From positions 1 to 55,360 of the forward strand of contig JAJSLI010000141.1 of NCBI GenBank assembly GCA_021272315.1: a stretch of 55,360 nucleotides of DNA, given 5' to 3'. The notes under the pieces were generated by a model. The model ran no database searches. It worked only from the letters and a program-made list of their open reading frames with translations, and was not told where the DNA came from. Source of the DNA: Methylacidiphilales bacterium (lineage in GTDB: Bacteria > Verrucomicrobiota > Verrucomicrobiia > Methylacidiphilales > UBA1321). This document shows, in pieces, positions 7,671-16,174 of this stretch. Numbering within the stretch: position 1 is the first letter of the stretch; every line of letters begins with the position of its first letter. A program made the position numbers and the translations under genes.

Positions 7671-8895
7671 CCGTCCCTCTCCCAAAGGCCACGCCCTTAT
7701 TTTCGTACCCGCAGGCGGTGATCGTAAAGAGCGCCAGGACCGCCGCCGCCGCCACACTCGCCAGCGCCAACGCGTAGTTGCCACCGTGGCTCTGGGCAAT
7801 TTTCGCCTGTAAAACCGCATTCGAGGAAGCCAGGAGATTGCCCAGTTGATAGGCAAAACCGGGGAACGTCCCACGCAATTCCGGCGGCGAAAGTTCGTTC
7901 AGGTGCGCCGGGACCACGCCCCAGGCTCCCTGCACAGCGATCTGGAGCAGAAACGCACCCGCGCCCAGCCAAAGCGGCGTGGTGGAAAAGGCCCAGAGCG
8001 GTATGATCGGCAGCGCCAGCACAACGGCGATGAGAATGGCCCTCCGCCGTCCCACCCGTTGCGACCACGCCCCAAAGGTCACACCGCCGATGATCGCCCC
8101 GATATTCGCCGCGATGGTGATGGCGCTCACCGTCGATGTCGGCAGCTTCAGTGATTGCAGGAAAGTCGGGTAAATATCCTGAGTGCCATGGCTCATGAAG
8201 TTGAACCCCGCCATCAGCAGAATTACGTAGAGAAACGGTCGCCAATGGCGACGAAACGCGGCAAGCAGATCCGGCGGATTCACGCGGAATCCGCTCTGCT
8301 CCCAGACCGGCGATTCCTTCACGCTCATGCGAATATAAAGCACCAGCAGCGCCGGCAACACCCCGGCTACAAACATCATCCGCCACCCGAACCGGTCGAA
8401 CACCAGCCAGTAAACCAGGGCCGCCAGCAGGTAGCCCAGAGGATAGCCCTCCTGCAAAATTCCCGACACCGTCCCGCGGCAGCGCTCCGGAATCGACTCC
8501 ATGACCAACGACGCCCCAATGCCCCACTCTCCGCCCATGGCAAAACCGAAAAGCGCGCGCAAAATCAAAAAGACGGTCAGCGAGGGCGCGAAAGCCGTCG
8601 CCAGTTCGAAAAGGGAAAAGAGCAGCACATCCGCCATCAGCACAGGCCTGCGCCCGAAGCGGTCGGCCAGCCAGCCGAACACGAGCGCGCCCAAGGGCCG
8701 GAACATCAGCGTCAGAGTGATCGCGTAGGAAACATCAAGCACCTGGGCATGAAAATCGTGCGCCACCGCCCGCACCACGAACACCATCAGGAAGAAATCG
8801 AACGCGTCGAGCGACCAACCCAACACGCTGGCGATAAAGGTCGCCCGCTGCTCCGGATTAAGCGCACGCAAATCATCCACGATTTTCAAGCGCAA
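7657..8895 (-). CDS. MFS transporter, sialate/carboxylate:H+ symporter-like
   Basis: A 412-residue inner-membrane transporter with about 12 hydrophobic segments. The MFS motif between TM2 and TM3 is visible as [14 protein letters not shown], and a related [14 protein letters not shown] repeat opens the second half, as expected for the two six-helix bundles. The N-terminus ([20 protein letters not shown]) and the [20 protein letters not shown] segment resemble the SHS/AAHS carboxylate and sialate carriers; the real substrate is unknown. It overlaps the end of the YjbQ gene tail to tail. Confidence 0.85.
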   Translation of the reverse strand: MRLKIVDDLRALNPEQRATFIASVLGWSLDAFDFFLMVFVVRAVAHDFHAQVLDVSYAITLTLMFRPLGALVFGWLADRFGRRPVLMADVLLFSLFELATAFAPSLTVFLILRALFGFAMGGEWGIGASLVMESIPERCRGTVSGILQEGYPLGYLLAALVYWLVFDRFGWRMMFVAGVLPALLVLYIRMSVKESPVWEQSGFRVNPPDLLAAFRRHWRPFLYVILLMAGFNFMSHGTQDIYPTFLQSLKLPTSTVSAITIAANIGAIIGGVTFGAWSQRVGRRRAILIAVVLALPIIPLWAFSTTPLWLGAGAFLLQIAVQGAWGVVPAHLNELSPPELRGTFPGFAYQLGNLLASSNAVLQAKIAQSHGGNYALALASVAAAAVLALFTITACGYENKGVAFGRGTAIPR

Positions 8896-8937
8896 TTCTC
8901 CTTCATGGGAAGCTAAACCTCATCATTGCGAGAAACA

Positions 8938-9357
8938 TTACTTAATCGTCGCGCCGGAACCGGCCAGCGCCTTGAGGAACACCAGCCCGGCATCCTCAAT
9001 AACAATCGGCGTCATCTCCAGGGCCTTCTGAATATTGTCGAGTAGGTTCTGCGCCATAACCTTGATCTTGGGATCCTTGATGAGGATCGCATTTTGAAAC
9101 TCCGATTCGTCCCGGATCAACGCCACCAAGCTCTTCGTCTGCTTCTCGTAGGCCGCGCGGTGAATCTTTCCTTTGGCATAAGCATCGTCGAGTTTCTGCA
9201 ACTGCCCGTCATAGACATCCAGCCTCTGGTCGCTCTCCTGCAACGCACTGATTTGCATCGCCGATAATTCATCGATCGTCCTGACCGTCGCACATCCGCT
9301 GAATGACAAACTCGCGCCTGCCAACAGCAATGCCATCCACCAAGTCACCCGGTTCAT
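8938..9357 (-). CDS. Small lipoprotein, function unknown
   Basis: A 139-residue exported lipoprotein. The N-terminus MNRVTWWMALLLAGASLSFS leads to a lipobox-like FSGC, so Cys22 would be lipidated after signal peptidase II cleavage. The mature part is a helical, charged region (QESDQRLDVYDGQLQKLDDAYAKG) with no family I recognise. It follows the metallo-hydrolase gene by 13 bp on the same strand, so the two are probably co-transcribed. A perfect 21-bp palindrome covers its start codon (see 9349-9369). Confidence 0.75.
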   Translation of the reverse strand: MNRVTWWMALLLAGASLSFSGCATVRTIDELSAMQISALQESDQRLDVYDGQLQKLDDAYAKGKIHRAAYEKQTKSLVALIRDESEFQNAILIKDPKIKVMAQNLLDNIQKALEMTPIVIEDAGLVFLKALAGSGATIK

Positions 9358-9369
9358 GACATGAACCGG
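9349..9369 (-). promoter_or_regulatory. Perfect 21-bp palindrome over the lipoprotein start codon
   Basis: CCGGTTCATG and CATGAACCGG are exact reverse complements separated by one base. The lipoprotein ATG (9357-9355) lies in the arm, and the palindrome ends one base before the upstream gene's stop codon region. As RNA it could form a hairpin hiding the start codon; as DNA it could be an operator. Function is inferred only from position. Confidence 0.5.
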
Positions 9370-9370
9370 T

Positions 9371-10216
9371 TTAAATCTCTCCCGCCGCCTGCCGAAATTC
9401 CGGAAAAAACGGATTGTTTGCCTTCTCCTGCCCCACCGTCGTCAGCGGGCCGTGTCCCGGCGCCAACACCGTGTTTTCCTGCGCTGAAAGGATGTTATCG
9501 CGAATCTTTTTCAGCGACGCCCGGTAATCAGACCTGATTCCGCCGACCGAAGCGGCAAAAAGCGCATCCCCAACGATCGCCAGCGGAGAGTTCAATCCGT
9601 GAATGTGATACGTCGTTCCTCCGGGTGAGTGCCCTGAGGTGTCGCGCGACTCGATATGCAGCCGCCCGAGTGAAAACGTCACGCCCGGCTTGAAAGTCGC
9701 TGCGCCCTTCAGCGGTTCCGCCTCGTTCACATGCACGCCCACCGCCCCGCCCGCTTTCTCGATCAGGCGGTCGAGTTCGGTCACATGATCGATGTGGGTA
9801 TGCGTCAGGTAGACGTCCTGCAACGTCAGATTATGCCGCTTCAATTCCTCGACCAGTTGCGTGGCATCGGCACCCGTGTCAAACGCCGCAGCCAGCCGCG
9901 TTTCCGTGTCCCAGACCAGATAAGCGTTCACCGTGATGTCGCCGTACGTCGTATTCGCCGCAAAAAAGCCGGGGCTTGGCGGGATCACTTTGGGATAATA
10001 GGTCCCCTCTGCCAGGGCCACGAGCGATCTCGGCCCCAGTTCCAACACCCGCGCCAGCTTCTGCACCTCGCCGAACGGCACACCCCGAACCAGCTTCACC
10101 GCGTCGAGTTCATCATCGATCCTGCTGAGCTTCGCCAGTTCTGCGTCGCTCAGCCCCAGGCCGCGCTGGGCCTTGCCGATCACATCCGCCACTGTGTCTT
10201 CGAGAGGAATAGCCAT
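9371..10216 (-). CDS. MBL-fold metallo-hydrolase with helical N-terminal extension
   Basis: A 281-residue metallo-beta-lactamase-fold hydrolase with an intact metal site: THTHIDH (HxHxDH), TSGHSPGG, GDALF and APGHGPLT. These are features of the glyoxalase II-like group; the substrate is unknown. The first 70 or so residues lie outside the fold and look like a small helix-turn-helix-like bundle (LGLSDAELAKLSRIDD, GEVQKLARVLELGPRSLVAL), an uncommon addition. It is followed by the lipoprotein gene and divergent from the inositol-monophosphatase-family gene. Confidence 0.88.
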   Translation of the reverse strand: MAIPLEDTVADVIGKAQRGLGLSDAELAKLSRIDDELDAVKLVRGVPFGEVQKLARVLELGPRSLVALAEGTYYPKVIPPSPGFFAANTTYGDITVNAYLVWDTETRLAAAFDTGADATQLVEELKRHNLTLQDVYLTHTHIDHVTELDRLIEKAGGAVGVHVNEAEPLKGAATFKPGVTFSLGRLHIESRDTSGHSPGGTTYHIHGLNSPLAIVGDALFAASVGGIRSDYRASLKKIRDNILSAQENTVLAPGHGPLTTVGQEKANNPFFPEFRQAAGEI

Positions 10217-10313
10217 GACGAAAGCTTAGGGCTTTGCCGCATCGCGTCAAATCTCTCTCCTTCCGTTGCAAAATCGTTTCCCCCGCCCTCCGTTTCATCT
10301 ACGCTGCATTCCC

Positions 10314-11063
10314 ATGATCTACGCCGCCATCACCGCTGCCCAAGCCGCCGGGGAACGACTCCGTCACGTTTTCGGCGGCAAACTCCGCGTCACGGAAGAG
10401 TTCGCCCACGACATCAAAATCGCCGCCGACAAGGAATGCCAGGACCTCATTTACGGCATTCTCCTCGATCATCATCCCAAGACCCGCTGCATCGGCGAAG
10501 AGGGCGACTCAGGCAACCTCGGCGATCCCAACGCGGAGATCGAATGGATCGTCGACCCCATCGACGGCACGATGAACCTCGCCCACGGCATTCCCCATTT
10601 CTGCGTCTCCATCGCGGCGCGCGAAACCGCCAGCCAGCGCATTCTTCTCGGCGTTATCTACGATCCGCTGCGCCGTGAACTCTTCACCGCTGAGCGCGGC
10701 AGTGGCACGTGGCTTAACGGCTCGCGCCAGAAAGTCAGCACCCGCGCCACCCTCGCCGAAGCCATCCTCGCGGTCGGTTTCGCCAAGGAGCAAACTTCCA
10801 TCGACCACGCTCTCGAGCTTTACAAATTCTACGGCAACCAAGCCCGCAAACTCCGCGCCCTGGGCTCCGCCGCGCTCGACCTCGCCTATGTCGCCACCGG
10901 CCGCCTAGACGCTTACATCGAACAGGGCGTCAATCTCTGGGACATCGCCGCCGGAGTCGTCCTTGTCGAGGAAGCGGGCGGCGTGGTCGAAACCGAAATC
11001 AAGGCCAATGGCAAATACCGCGTCTGCGCCCACAGCGGGCGGATTGAGTATCCGCTCAAATAG
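10314..11063 (+). CDS. Inositol monophosphatase family protein (SuhB/HisN-like)
   Basis: Mg2+-dependent, Li+-sensitive phosphatase family acting on inositol phosphates, histidinol phosphate or related sugars. From the ATG at 10314 it is 249 residues. The metal-binding residues appear in CIGEEGD (59-65) and WIVDPIDGTMN (78-88, motif A), and in LWDIAAGVVLVEEAGG (motif B, near the C-terminus). The longer open frame upstream lacks similarity. Which substrate it uses cannot be told from the sequence. Confidence 0.9.
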   Translation: MIYAAITAAQAAGERLRHVFGGKLRVTEEFAHDIKIAADKECQDLIYGILLDHHPKTRCIGEEGDSGNLGDPNAEIEWIVDPIDGTMNLAHGIPHFCVSIAARETASQRILLGVIYDPLRRELFTAERGSGTWLNGSRQKVSTRATLAEAILAVGFAKEQTSIDHALELYKFYGNQARKLRALGSAALDLAYVATGRLDAYIEQGVNLWDIAAGVVLVEEAGGVVETEIKANGKYRVCAHSGRIEYPLK

Positions 11064-11158
11064 AAGTCTTCGCAAAGGTCCATTTTGATACGGCTGAATT
11101 TCCAATCCATGATTTTCCGTCTTCGTGCAAGCCTGGTTTCCTGATAAATTATTGTTTC

Positions 11159-11317
11159 ATGTCCGAAAAACCGGCCCCGCCGCGCCGCCCCATCCTCACC
11201 CGCAAAGAGCAGGGCCTCCTCGCCTTTCTACTTGCTCTTCTTGTCGTCGGTGGCATCGTGCGTAAGTTAAGAATGGATTGGCACGCTCCCGGCTCCGCCA
11301 TCGTGCATAAATCCTGA
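11159..11317 (+). CDS. Small single-pass membrane protein (52 aa), function unknown
   Basis: A 52-codon gene opening MSEKPAPPRRPILTRKEQ, followed by a transmembrane helix (GLLAFLLALLVVGGIVRKL) and a short polar tail ending VHKS. The positive N-terminal segment suggests a cytoplasmic N-terminus. Its stop codon is 9 bp before the Minf_1886-family gene and the M16 peptidase follows, so it is likely the first gene of a three-gene operon. There is no recognisable domain. Support is the good coding appearance, the clean membrane helix and the spacing. Confidence 0.6.
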   Translation: MSEKPAPPRRPILTRKEQGLLAFLLALLVVGGIVRKLRMDWHAPGSAIVHKS

Positions 11318-11326
11318 ACTTACATC

Positions 11327-11803
11327 ATGGCCAAAATTAATTTCACGGAAGTCGTCGAGCAAATTTGCGAGAAAGACCCGCGCTACGCTTCCGACGCCTA
11401 TCACTTCGTCCAGGAGGGACTCAACCATACCCTCAAGTCGCTCAAGCGCGGCGGCCAGCACGCCCATCGCCATGTTTCAGGCCAGGAACTCCTCCACGGC
11501 CTGCGCGACTTTGCCCTCAAGGAATACGGGCCGATGAGCAAGGCCGTTTTAAACGAGTGGGGCATCCGTACCACCGACGACTTCGGCCAGATCGTCTTCA
11601 ACCTCGTCAACAGCGGCGTGCTCGGCAAAAACGAGACCGATTCCCCGAACGACTTCAAGAATGTCTTCACCTTCGACGAGGCCTTCGTCAAACCCTTCGA
11701 ACCTCGCAACTCCGCCACAACCCGGCGCACGGGCACAACGGCCAAAGCCCCCCCCAAGCGCACCACCGCCGGCTCCAAAAAGAAAAACGCCGGTTCCCTC
11801 TAG
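11327..11803 (+). CDS. Minf_1886 family conserved protein
   Basis: A 158-residue protein of the Verrucomicrobia/Planctomycetes family named after Minf_1886; function unknown. The conserved part is about residues 1-125: INFTEVVEQICEKDPRY, AYHFVQEGLNHTLKSL, HVSGQELLHGLRDFALKEYG and NEWGIRTTDDFGQIVFNLV. The C-terminal 30 residues are a basic, Thr/Pro/Lys-rich tail that may be disordered. It sits 9 bp after the small membrane protein gene and 14 bp before the M16 peptidase. The family is one of the better pointers to the phylum. Confidence 0.85.
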   Translation: MAKINFTEVVEQICEKDPRYASDAYHFVQEGLNHTLKSLKRGGQHAHRHVSGQELLHGLRDFALKEYGPMSKAVLNEWGIRTTDDFGQIVFNLVNSGVLGKNETDSPNDFKNVFTFDEAFVKPFEPRNSATTRRTGTTAKAPPKRTTAGSKKKNAGSL

Positions 11804-11817
11804 CCGGGCAAGCCGCC

Positions 11818-14397
11818 ATGTCGTCAGACACCCTCGCCGGCCTTCATCCCAAGGCCACGACCATGGGCCATCTCCACATCGCACCGCCCGTGATTGAGCA
11901 GCGCCAGTTGTCCAACGGCCTCAACGTCCTTGTCCAACCCGATCACACCGCGCCGGTGGTCTCGCTGCAATATTGGTGCGCCACCGGCAGCATCCATGAA
12001 ACACCCTGGCTTGGTGCGGGACTCTCGCACCTGCTGGAACATCTCATGTTCAAGGGCACACCCACCCGCGGCAACAGCCAGATGGCCCAGCAAATTCAGG
12101 ATTTGGGTGGTCATCTCAACGCTTACACTTCCTTCGACCGCACCGTCTACCACGTCGACCTTCCCTCCGACCATGCCCTGACCGCGCTCGACATCCTTAG
12201 TGATGCCATCCTCAACTCCACTCTCCCCGCGGAGGAGTACGCCAAGGAGATGGAAGTCATCCGCCGCGAGTTCGCCATGGGCCGCGACAACCCCGATTCC
12301 GAGATGGGCAAACTCATCTTTCAGACCGCCTACACCCGCCATCCTTACCGTCACCCAGTCATCGGCCATCTTGATCTTTTCAATCAAGTCACCCGCGACG
12401 ACGTGGCCAGCTACTACCACGAACGCTACGCCCCGCAAAATCTCACCCTCATTGTCTGCGGCGCCGTCGATCCTGAAACCATCTTCCGGCGGGCCGGCGA
12501 AATCCTCAAAAGACATCCACGCCGTAAAATGGGCGACATCTATATTCCCGAAGAACCGCGCCAACACAAACGCCGCGAACTTCGGCACGAGTTTCCCACC
12601 CAACTGAGCCGCCTTGCGCTTTGCTGGGCGGTCGTGGGACTCGACCATGCCGACGCCCCGGCTCTCGATGTCCTCGCCACGCTCGCCGGCGGTGGGCGCA
12701 GCTCCCGCCTCAACCAGGCCTGCGTTGAAAAGAAACCCCTTGCCGAACACATCGAAGCCTTCGCCTGCCCTCTCACCGGTACGGGTCTCTGGGGCGTCGA
12801 AGCCCGTTGTGCCCCTGGTGGAGAAGAAATTCTACTGCACGAAATCAACCACCAGATCCAACGCTTCCAGCAGGAATCGCCCCAACCCGACGAACTCGAG
12901 CGCGCCAAACGCCAGGCCCTGCTTCATCAAGTCCATAGCCAGAAAACTATGTCCGGCAAAGCCGCTTCGCTGGGCCGCGGCTGGATTAATCAACGAGACC
13001 CCAATTTCAGCGCGCGCTACCACGAGTATCTTCAGAACGTCACCGGCGAGGACATTCTCCACGCGGCCCGTCGTTACCTCCAGCACAACCGGGAAAATCT
13101 TGTCACTCTCGCCCCTCCCAACAGCAAAACCAGCGCCGCCACAATCGCGCCCGAAACCGCGAGTCGTCCCCAGCCGCAACCCGTCAACCTAGGCGCCAGC
13201 CGCCGCGGCCTGTACCTGTCCCAGCACAATCTGCCTCTCATATCGTTGCGCGCTGTCCTTCCCGGCGGTTTGCTCACCGAACCCGCCGGCAAAGCCGGTC
13301 TCTCCCAACTGGCCTCGCACCTTCTCATCAAGGGCACGCGCCACCGCAATGCCGAGAAACTCGCCCGAGACATCGAACAACTCGGTGGCTCGCTCCACGC
13401 CGATGCCGGCAACAACAGCGCCACGCTGTCGCTTGAACTCCTTAGCCCCGACTGGGAGCCGGGTCTCAAGATCTTCCTGGAAATTCTCGCCGAAACTGCT
13501 CTCACCGAAGCCGAACTTCAGACCGAGAAACGCAAACAACTCTCCCTTATTCAGAGCGAACACGACTATCCCATGGCCGCGGCCCGCGACCTCGTCCGCG
13601 CCGCGCTATATCCCGGCCATCCTTACGGCGGTAAAAATCTCGGCACACCCGAGAGTCTCGAAAGTATCACCCTCAAAGATGTCGCCACTTACCAGACAGG
13701 AAGACTTCTCACCCAGCAACTGATTCTCGCCGTCACCGGTCCCGTCTTGCCTGAAGAATGGAGCCCGTTCGCCGTATCCGCATTGGCTTCGCTCGCCCCG
13801 GTCGATTCAACCGCCACGGGCAAGTTTGCCCTCCCGGAGTTAAAGGAAACCATCCGTCGCGAAAAAATCGTCCCCAAGGAACAAGCTGTCCTCCAAGTCG
13901 CCTATCCCACGGTCCCGGTAACTCATCCCGATCAAATCCCTCTTACCATTCTCGACGAGGCGCTTTCCGATTTGGGCTCCCGTCTTTTTGTCCGCATCCG
14001 CGAAGAACTCGGCCTTGCCTATTTTGTCGGCACCAGCCAGTTCCTCGGTCTTCAGGCCGGCCACTTCATCTTCTATCTTGGCACCGACCCGGCAAAGCGA
14101 CGGGAAATCGAAGCCGAACTCCTGACCGAAGTCGACCGCCTGGCCCAACACGGCATCACGGCAGGGGAGTTCAACCGTGCCCGCGCCAAAATTCAGAGCC
14201 AGGACAAACTCGAACAGCAGAACCCGTCCCAAATCGCCTACGCCTCCGCCCTCGATGAACTCTTCGGTCTCGGTCACAACTACGGTCAGACTCGCCGCGA
14301 CCGCATCGCCGCCCTCACTCTTGATGAAGTCAACGCCATCGCCGCAAAATATTTCTCCAATCCCCACCACGTCCTCGCCATTGTTTCTCCGCAGTAA
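11818..14397 (+). CDS. M16 family metallopeptidase, fused two-domain form
   Basis: Zinc peptidase of the pitrilysin/insulinase-like family, 859 residues. The inverted zinc motif HLLEH is at 71-75 and the third ligand Glu151 (VIRREFAMG) falls 76 residues on, as expected, so the first half is catalytic. The second half (from about 465) repeats the M16 fold, but its equivalent motif reads QLASHLLIKGT, lacking the catalytic Glu and first His, so it is structural. This matches fused alpha-beta M16B pairs. No signal peptide is evident from the start used, the ATG at 11818 just after the Minf_1886 stop; the open frame upstream of it is only an overlap with that gene in another frame. Confidence 0.93.
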   Translation: MSSDTLAGLHPKATTMGHLHIAPPVIEQRQLSNGLNVLVQPDHTAPVVSLQYWCATGSIHETPWLGAGLSHLLEHLMFKGTPTRGNSQMAQQIQDLGGHLNAYTSFDRTVYHVDLPSDHALTALDILSDAILNSTLPAEEYAKEMEVIRREFAMGRDNPDSEMGKLIFQTAYTRHPYRHPVIGHLDLFNQVTRDDVASYYHERYAPQNLTLIVCGAVDPETIFRRAGEILKRHPRRKMGDIYIPEEPRQHKRRELRHEFPTQLSRLALCWAVVGLDHADAPALDVLATLAGGGRSSRLNQACVEKKPLAEHIEAFACPLTGTGLWGVEARCAPGGEEILLHEINHQIQRFQQESPQPDELERAKRQALLHQVHSQKTMSGKAASLGRGWINQRDPNFSARYHEYLQNVTGEDILHAARRYLQHNRENLVTLAPPNSKTSAATIAPETASRPQPQPVNLGASRRGLYLSQHNLPLISLRAVLPGGLLTEPAGKAGLSQLASHLLIKGTRHRNAEKLARDIEQLGGSLHADAGNNSATLSLELLSPDWEPGLKIFLEILAETALTEAELQTEKRKQLSLIQSEHDYPMAAARDLVRAALYPGHPYGGKNLGTPESLESITLKDVATYQTGRLLTQQLILAVTGPVLPEEWSPFAVSALASLAPVDSTATGKFALPELKETIRREKIVPKEQAVLQVAYPTVPVTHPDQIPLTILDEALSDLGSRLFVRIREELGLAYFVGTSQFLGLQAGHFIFYLGTDPAKRREIEAELLTEVDRLAQHGITAGEFNRARAKIQSQDKLEQQNPSQIAYASALDELFGLGHNYGQTRRDRIAALTLDEVNAIAAKYFSNPHHVLAIVSPQ

Positions 14398-14562
14398 CTT
14401 TCGGTCCTGCGGACGGCAGCTACGCTTCGCAATAAGAGTCGTGACAGCCGTTTTCCACCGTCAAAAACAACGTCGAATCGATGGAAGCACTTCCCAACCA
14501 TCATTCGACAACCAACTCATTCGCGTGTTAATTTAAACACCTAAACACCAAAGGAAATTCCC

Positions 14563-15033
14563 ATGCCAGAAATCGATAAAAAAAGCTCCACAATCGGCAA
14601 CGCTGAACTGGCCCAACGCTTCGTCCAATTTGTCATGATGCAGACCCAGAATATTTTCTACGTTCTTGGCCGTATCCCCTCGCCCGACGGGCGCCCCATC
14701 CCCCCCAACCTAGAAGCCGCTAAAATACTTATCGACCAGCTCGAAATGGTTCAGGAAAAGACGCGCGGCAATCTTTCCGCTCAGGAATCGTCCATCCTGA
14801 CCGACGCGCTGAAGAACGTACAACTTGCCTTTGTCGAGGTCTCGGGCGGAACCCCCGCCAGCATGATGCCCAAGTCCAGTATTGCTGATTTTCCTCTCGA
14901 CGACGAAGTCGAGGAAGAGCCCACGTCTGCTCCCGATAAGACGAAGGCTGGTCCCCCCACCTCAGCCTCATCGCCGGTCGCGCCGGCACCCGAGCCGGAG
15001 AACAAAAAGAAGTTTACCAAGAGTTACGGCTAA
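14563..15033 (+). CDS. DUF1844 domain protein
   Basis: A 156-residue protein whose residues 15-95 match DUF1844: ELAQRFVQFVMMQTQNIFYV, LGRIPSPDGRPIPPNLEAAK and LIDQLEMVQEKTRGNLS. The rest is an acidic and proline-rich tail ending KKKFTKSYG, probably disordered. Function is unknown. A purine-rich AAAGGAAAT precedes the ATG. The last four bases overlap the convergent pyrE. Confidence 0.85.
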   Translation: MPEIDKKSSTIGNAELAQRFVQFVMMQTQNIFYVLGRIPSPDGRPIPPNLEAAKILIDQLEMVQEKTRGNLSAQESSILTDALKNVQLAFVEVSGGTPASMMPKSSIADFPLDDEVEEEPTSAPDKTKAGPPTSASSPVAPAPEPENKKKFTKSYG

Positions 15034-15572
15034 GAAATTCCGCAGGCCCGCTTGAGTTCCGACATGGTAAAGAGCGGTTTGAGCGCGAGGTCCGCCTTGG
15101 CAAGATTAGCCGGCCCGCCCGATTCCCGGTCGATCACGCAGACAACGACGCCCAGTTCCGCTCCTTCCTCGCGCAAGGCATTGGCCGCGTCGAGAATCGC
15201 CCCCCCCAATGTAACGACGTCCTCGACAATGAGCAGCTTTCGCCCGCGCACCTGGCCGCCCTCGGCGATCTTGCAGGTGCCGTATTCCTTCGCTTTCTTC
15301 CGCACGAAGAGGACCGGCAGCCCGGTGAATTGCGACAGCATCGTCGCAAGAGGAATTCCGCCCATCTCGAGGCCGGCCAGCGCATCAACCCCCGGCGGCA
15401 CGAGCGGAACCATCGCCTCTGCGATGTCATGGAGAAGCTTCGGGTCCGCCTCGAAGAGATACTTATCGAAGTACTCGTTGCTCTTCGCCCCGGAGCGAAG
15501 CGTGAACTCGCCGGTGATGTGGGCCGTCTCGTAAATCCGGCGTGCCAGAGCCGTGCTCGCATCGCTCGACAT
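15030..15572 (-). CDS. pyrE: Orotate phosphoribosyltransferase
   Basis: Joins orotate to PRPP to make OMP in pyrimidine synthesis. It is 180 residues, in the short-form range. The N-terminal SGAKSNEYFDKYLFEADP region binds orotate; LAGLEMGGIPLA and the PRPP signature LLIVEDVVTLGGAI follow, with KKAKEYGT as the catalytic loop. I choose the ATG at 15572: a GTGAGGAG Shine-Dalgarno lies 6-7 bases upstream, better spaced than for the TTG at 15578. Its start is 3 bases past the ridA stop, so the two are translationally linked at the end of an iscX-ridA-pyrE operon. Confidence 0.92.
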   Translation of the reverse strand: MSSDASTALARRIYETAHITGEFTLRSGAKSNEYFDKYLFEADPKLLHDIAEAMVPLVPPGVDALAGLEMGGIPLATMLSQFTGLPVLFVRKKAKEYGTCKIAEGGQVRGRKLLIVEDVVTLGGAILDAANALREEGAELGVVVCVIDRESGGPANLAKADLALKPLFTMSELKRACGIS

Positions 15573-15574
15573 CG

Positions 15575-15964
15575 TCAACTCCTCACCTGCGCGATGACTT
15601 CGATCTCCACCTTCGCGTCACGAGGCAACCGCGCCACCTGCACAGTCGAGCGCGCCGGCGGCGTGCCCGTGAAATGCCTGGCGTAAATCTCATTCATGGC
15701 GGCAAACTCGTTCATGTCGGTCAGAAAGACGGTCGACTTCACCACGTCCTTCAAGCCGAGTCCCTGCGAAGCCAGCAGAGCCTTGATATTCGAAATAACT
15801 TGCTCGGTCTGTTCGTGGATCATCCCCTCAGCGAATTTGCCCGTGTCACGCACGAGCGGAATCTGGCCGGAGAGAAAAACGAAGGAAGCGGTTCGGATGC
15901 CCTGCGAATAGGGCCCGATGGCTGGAGGCGCGTCGGGCGAACTAACGGCAATGCGTGTGCTCAC
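15575..15964 (-). CDS. ridA: RidA family enamine/imine deaminase
   Basis: Hydrolyses reactive enamines such as 2-aminoacrylate and so protects PLP enzymes. Using the GTG at 15964 gives 129 residues, the family norm: PAIGPYSQGIRTASFVFLSG opens the fold, the KSTVFLTDMNEFAAMN strand and the catalytic Arg in PARSTVQVARLPRDAKVEIE follow. A strong GAGGAGG ribosome-binding site (15969-15975) lies inside the end of iscX. The GTG overlaps the iscX stop as GTGA. The frame stays open upstream of the GTG but is only iscX and repeat sequence read out of frame. Confidence 0.93.
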   Translation of the reverse strand: MSTRIAVSSPDAPPAIGPYSQGIRTASFVFLSGQIPLVRDTGKFAEGMIHEQTEQVISNIKALLASQGLGLKDVVKSTVFLTDMNEFAAMNEIYARHFTGTPPARSTVQVARLPRDAKVEIEVIAQVRS

Positions 15965-16167
15965 TTGACCTCCTCGTACCAAGCCATCTGGATCGCTTCC
16001 ATGATTGCCTCGCTCGATTTTTCCGGATCGTCGCCGAAGTCTTCCAGTTCGATCACCAGCTTGTGCAGTTTCGGAAAGCTGAGCTTCAGCGGGTCCTGAT
16101 CGGGAAACTTGTCGATCAGTTCGTAGGCAATTTCCTCCGCATCCTTCCAGGTCAATTTTTGGGCCAT
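15961..16167 (-). CDS. iscX: Fe-S assembly protein IscX (YfhJ)
   Basis: Small acidic IscX-like protein, 68 residues. In E. coli, IscX binds the cysteine desulfurase IscS and iron and tunes Fe-S cluster assembly. Family hallmarks are the helix LTWKDAEEIAYELIDKFPDQ, DPLKLSFPKLHKLVIELEDF, and the DDPEKSSEAIMEAI segment with a trailing W and acidic end. It is the first gene of an overlapping iscX-ridA-pyrE run; no other isc gene is in the window. A MITE-like element begins 8 bp upstream of its start codon, so its promoter must lie in or beyond that element. No clear Shine-Dalgarno is visible. Confidence 0.88.
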   Translation of the reverse strand: MAQKLTWKDAEEIAYELIDKFPDQDPLKLSFPKLHKLVIELEDFGDDPEKSSEAIMEAIQMAWYEEVK

Positions 16168-16174
16168 GGAACAA

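Noticed and set aside
11365..11817. N-terminal extension of the M16 peptidase frame
   Set aside because: The bases are used by the Minf_1886-family gene in another frame, and the extension is Arg/Pro-rich with no similarity.
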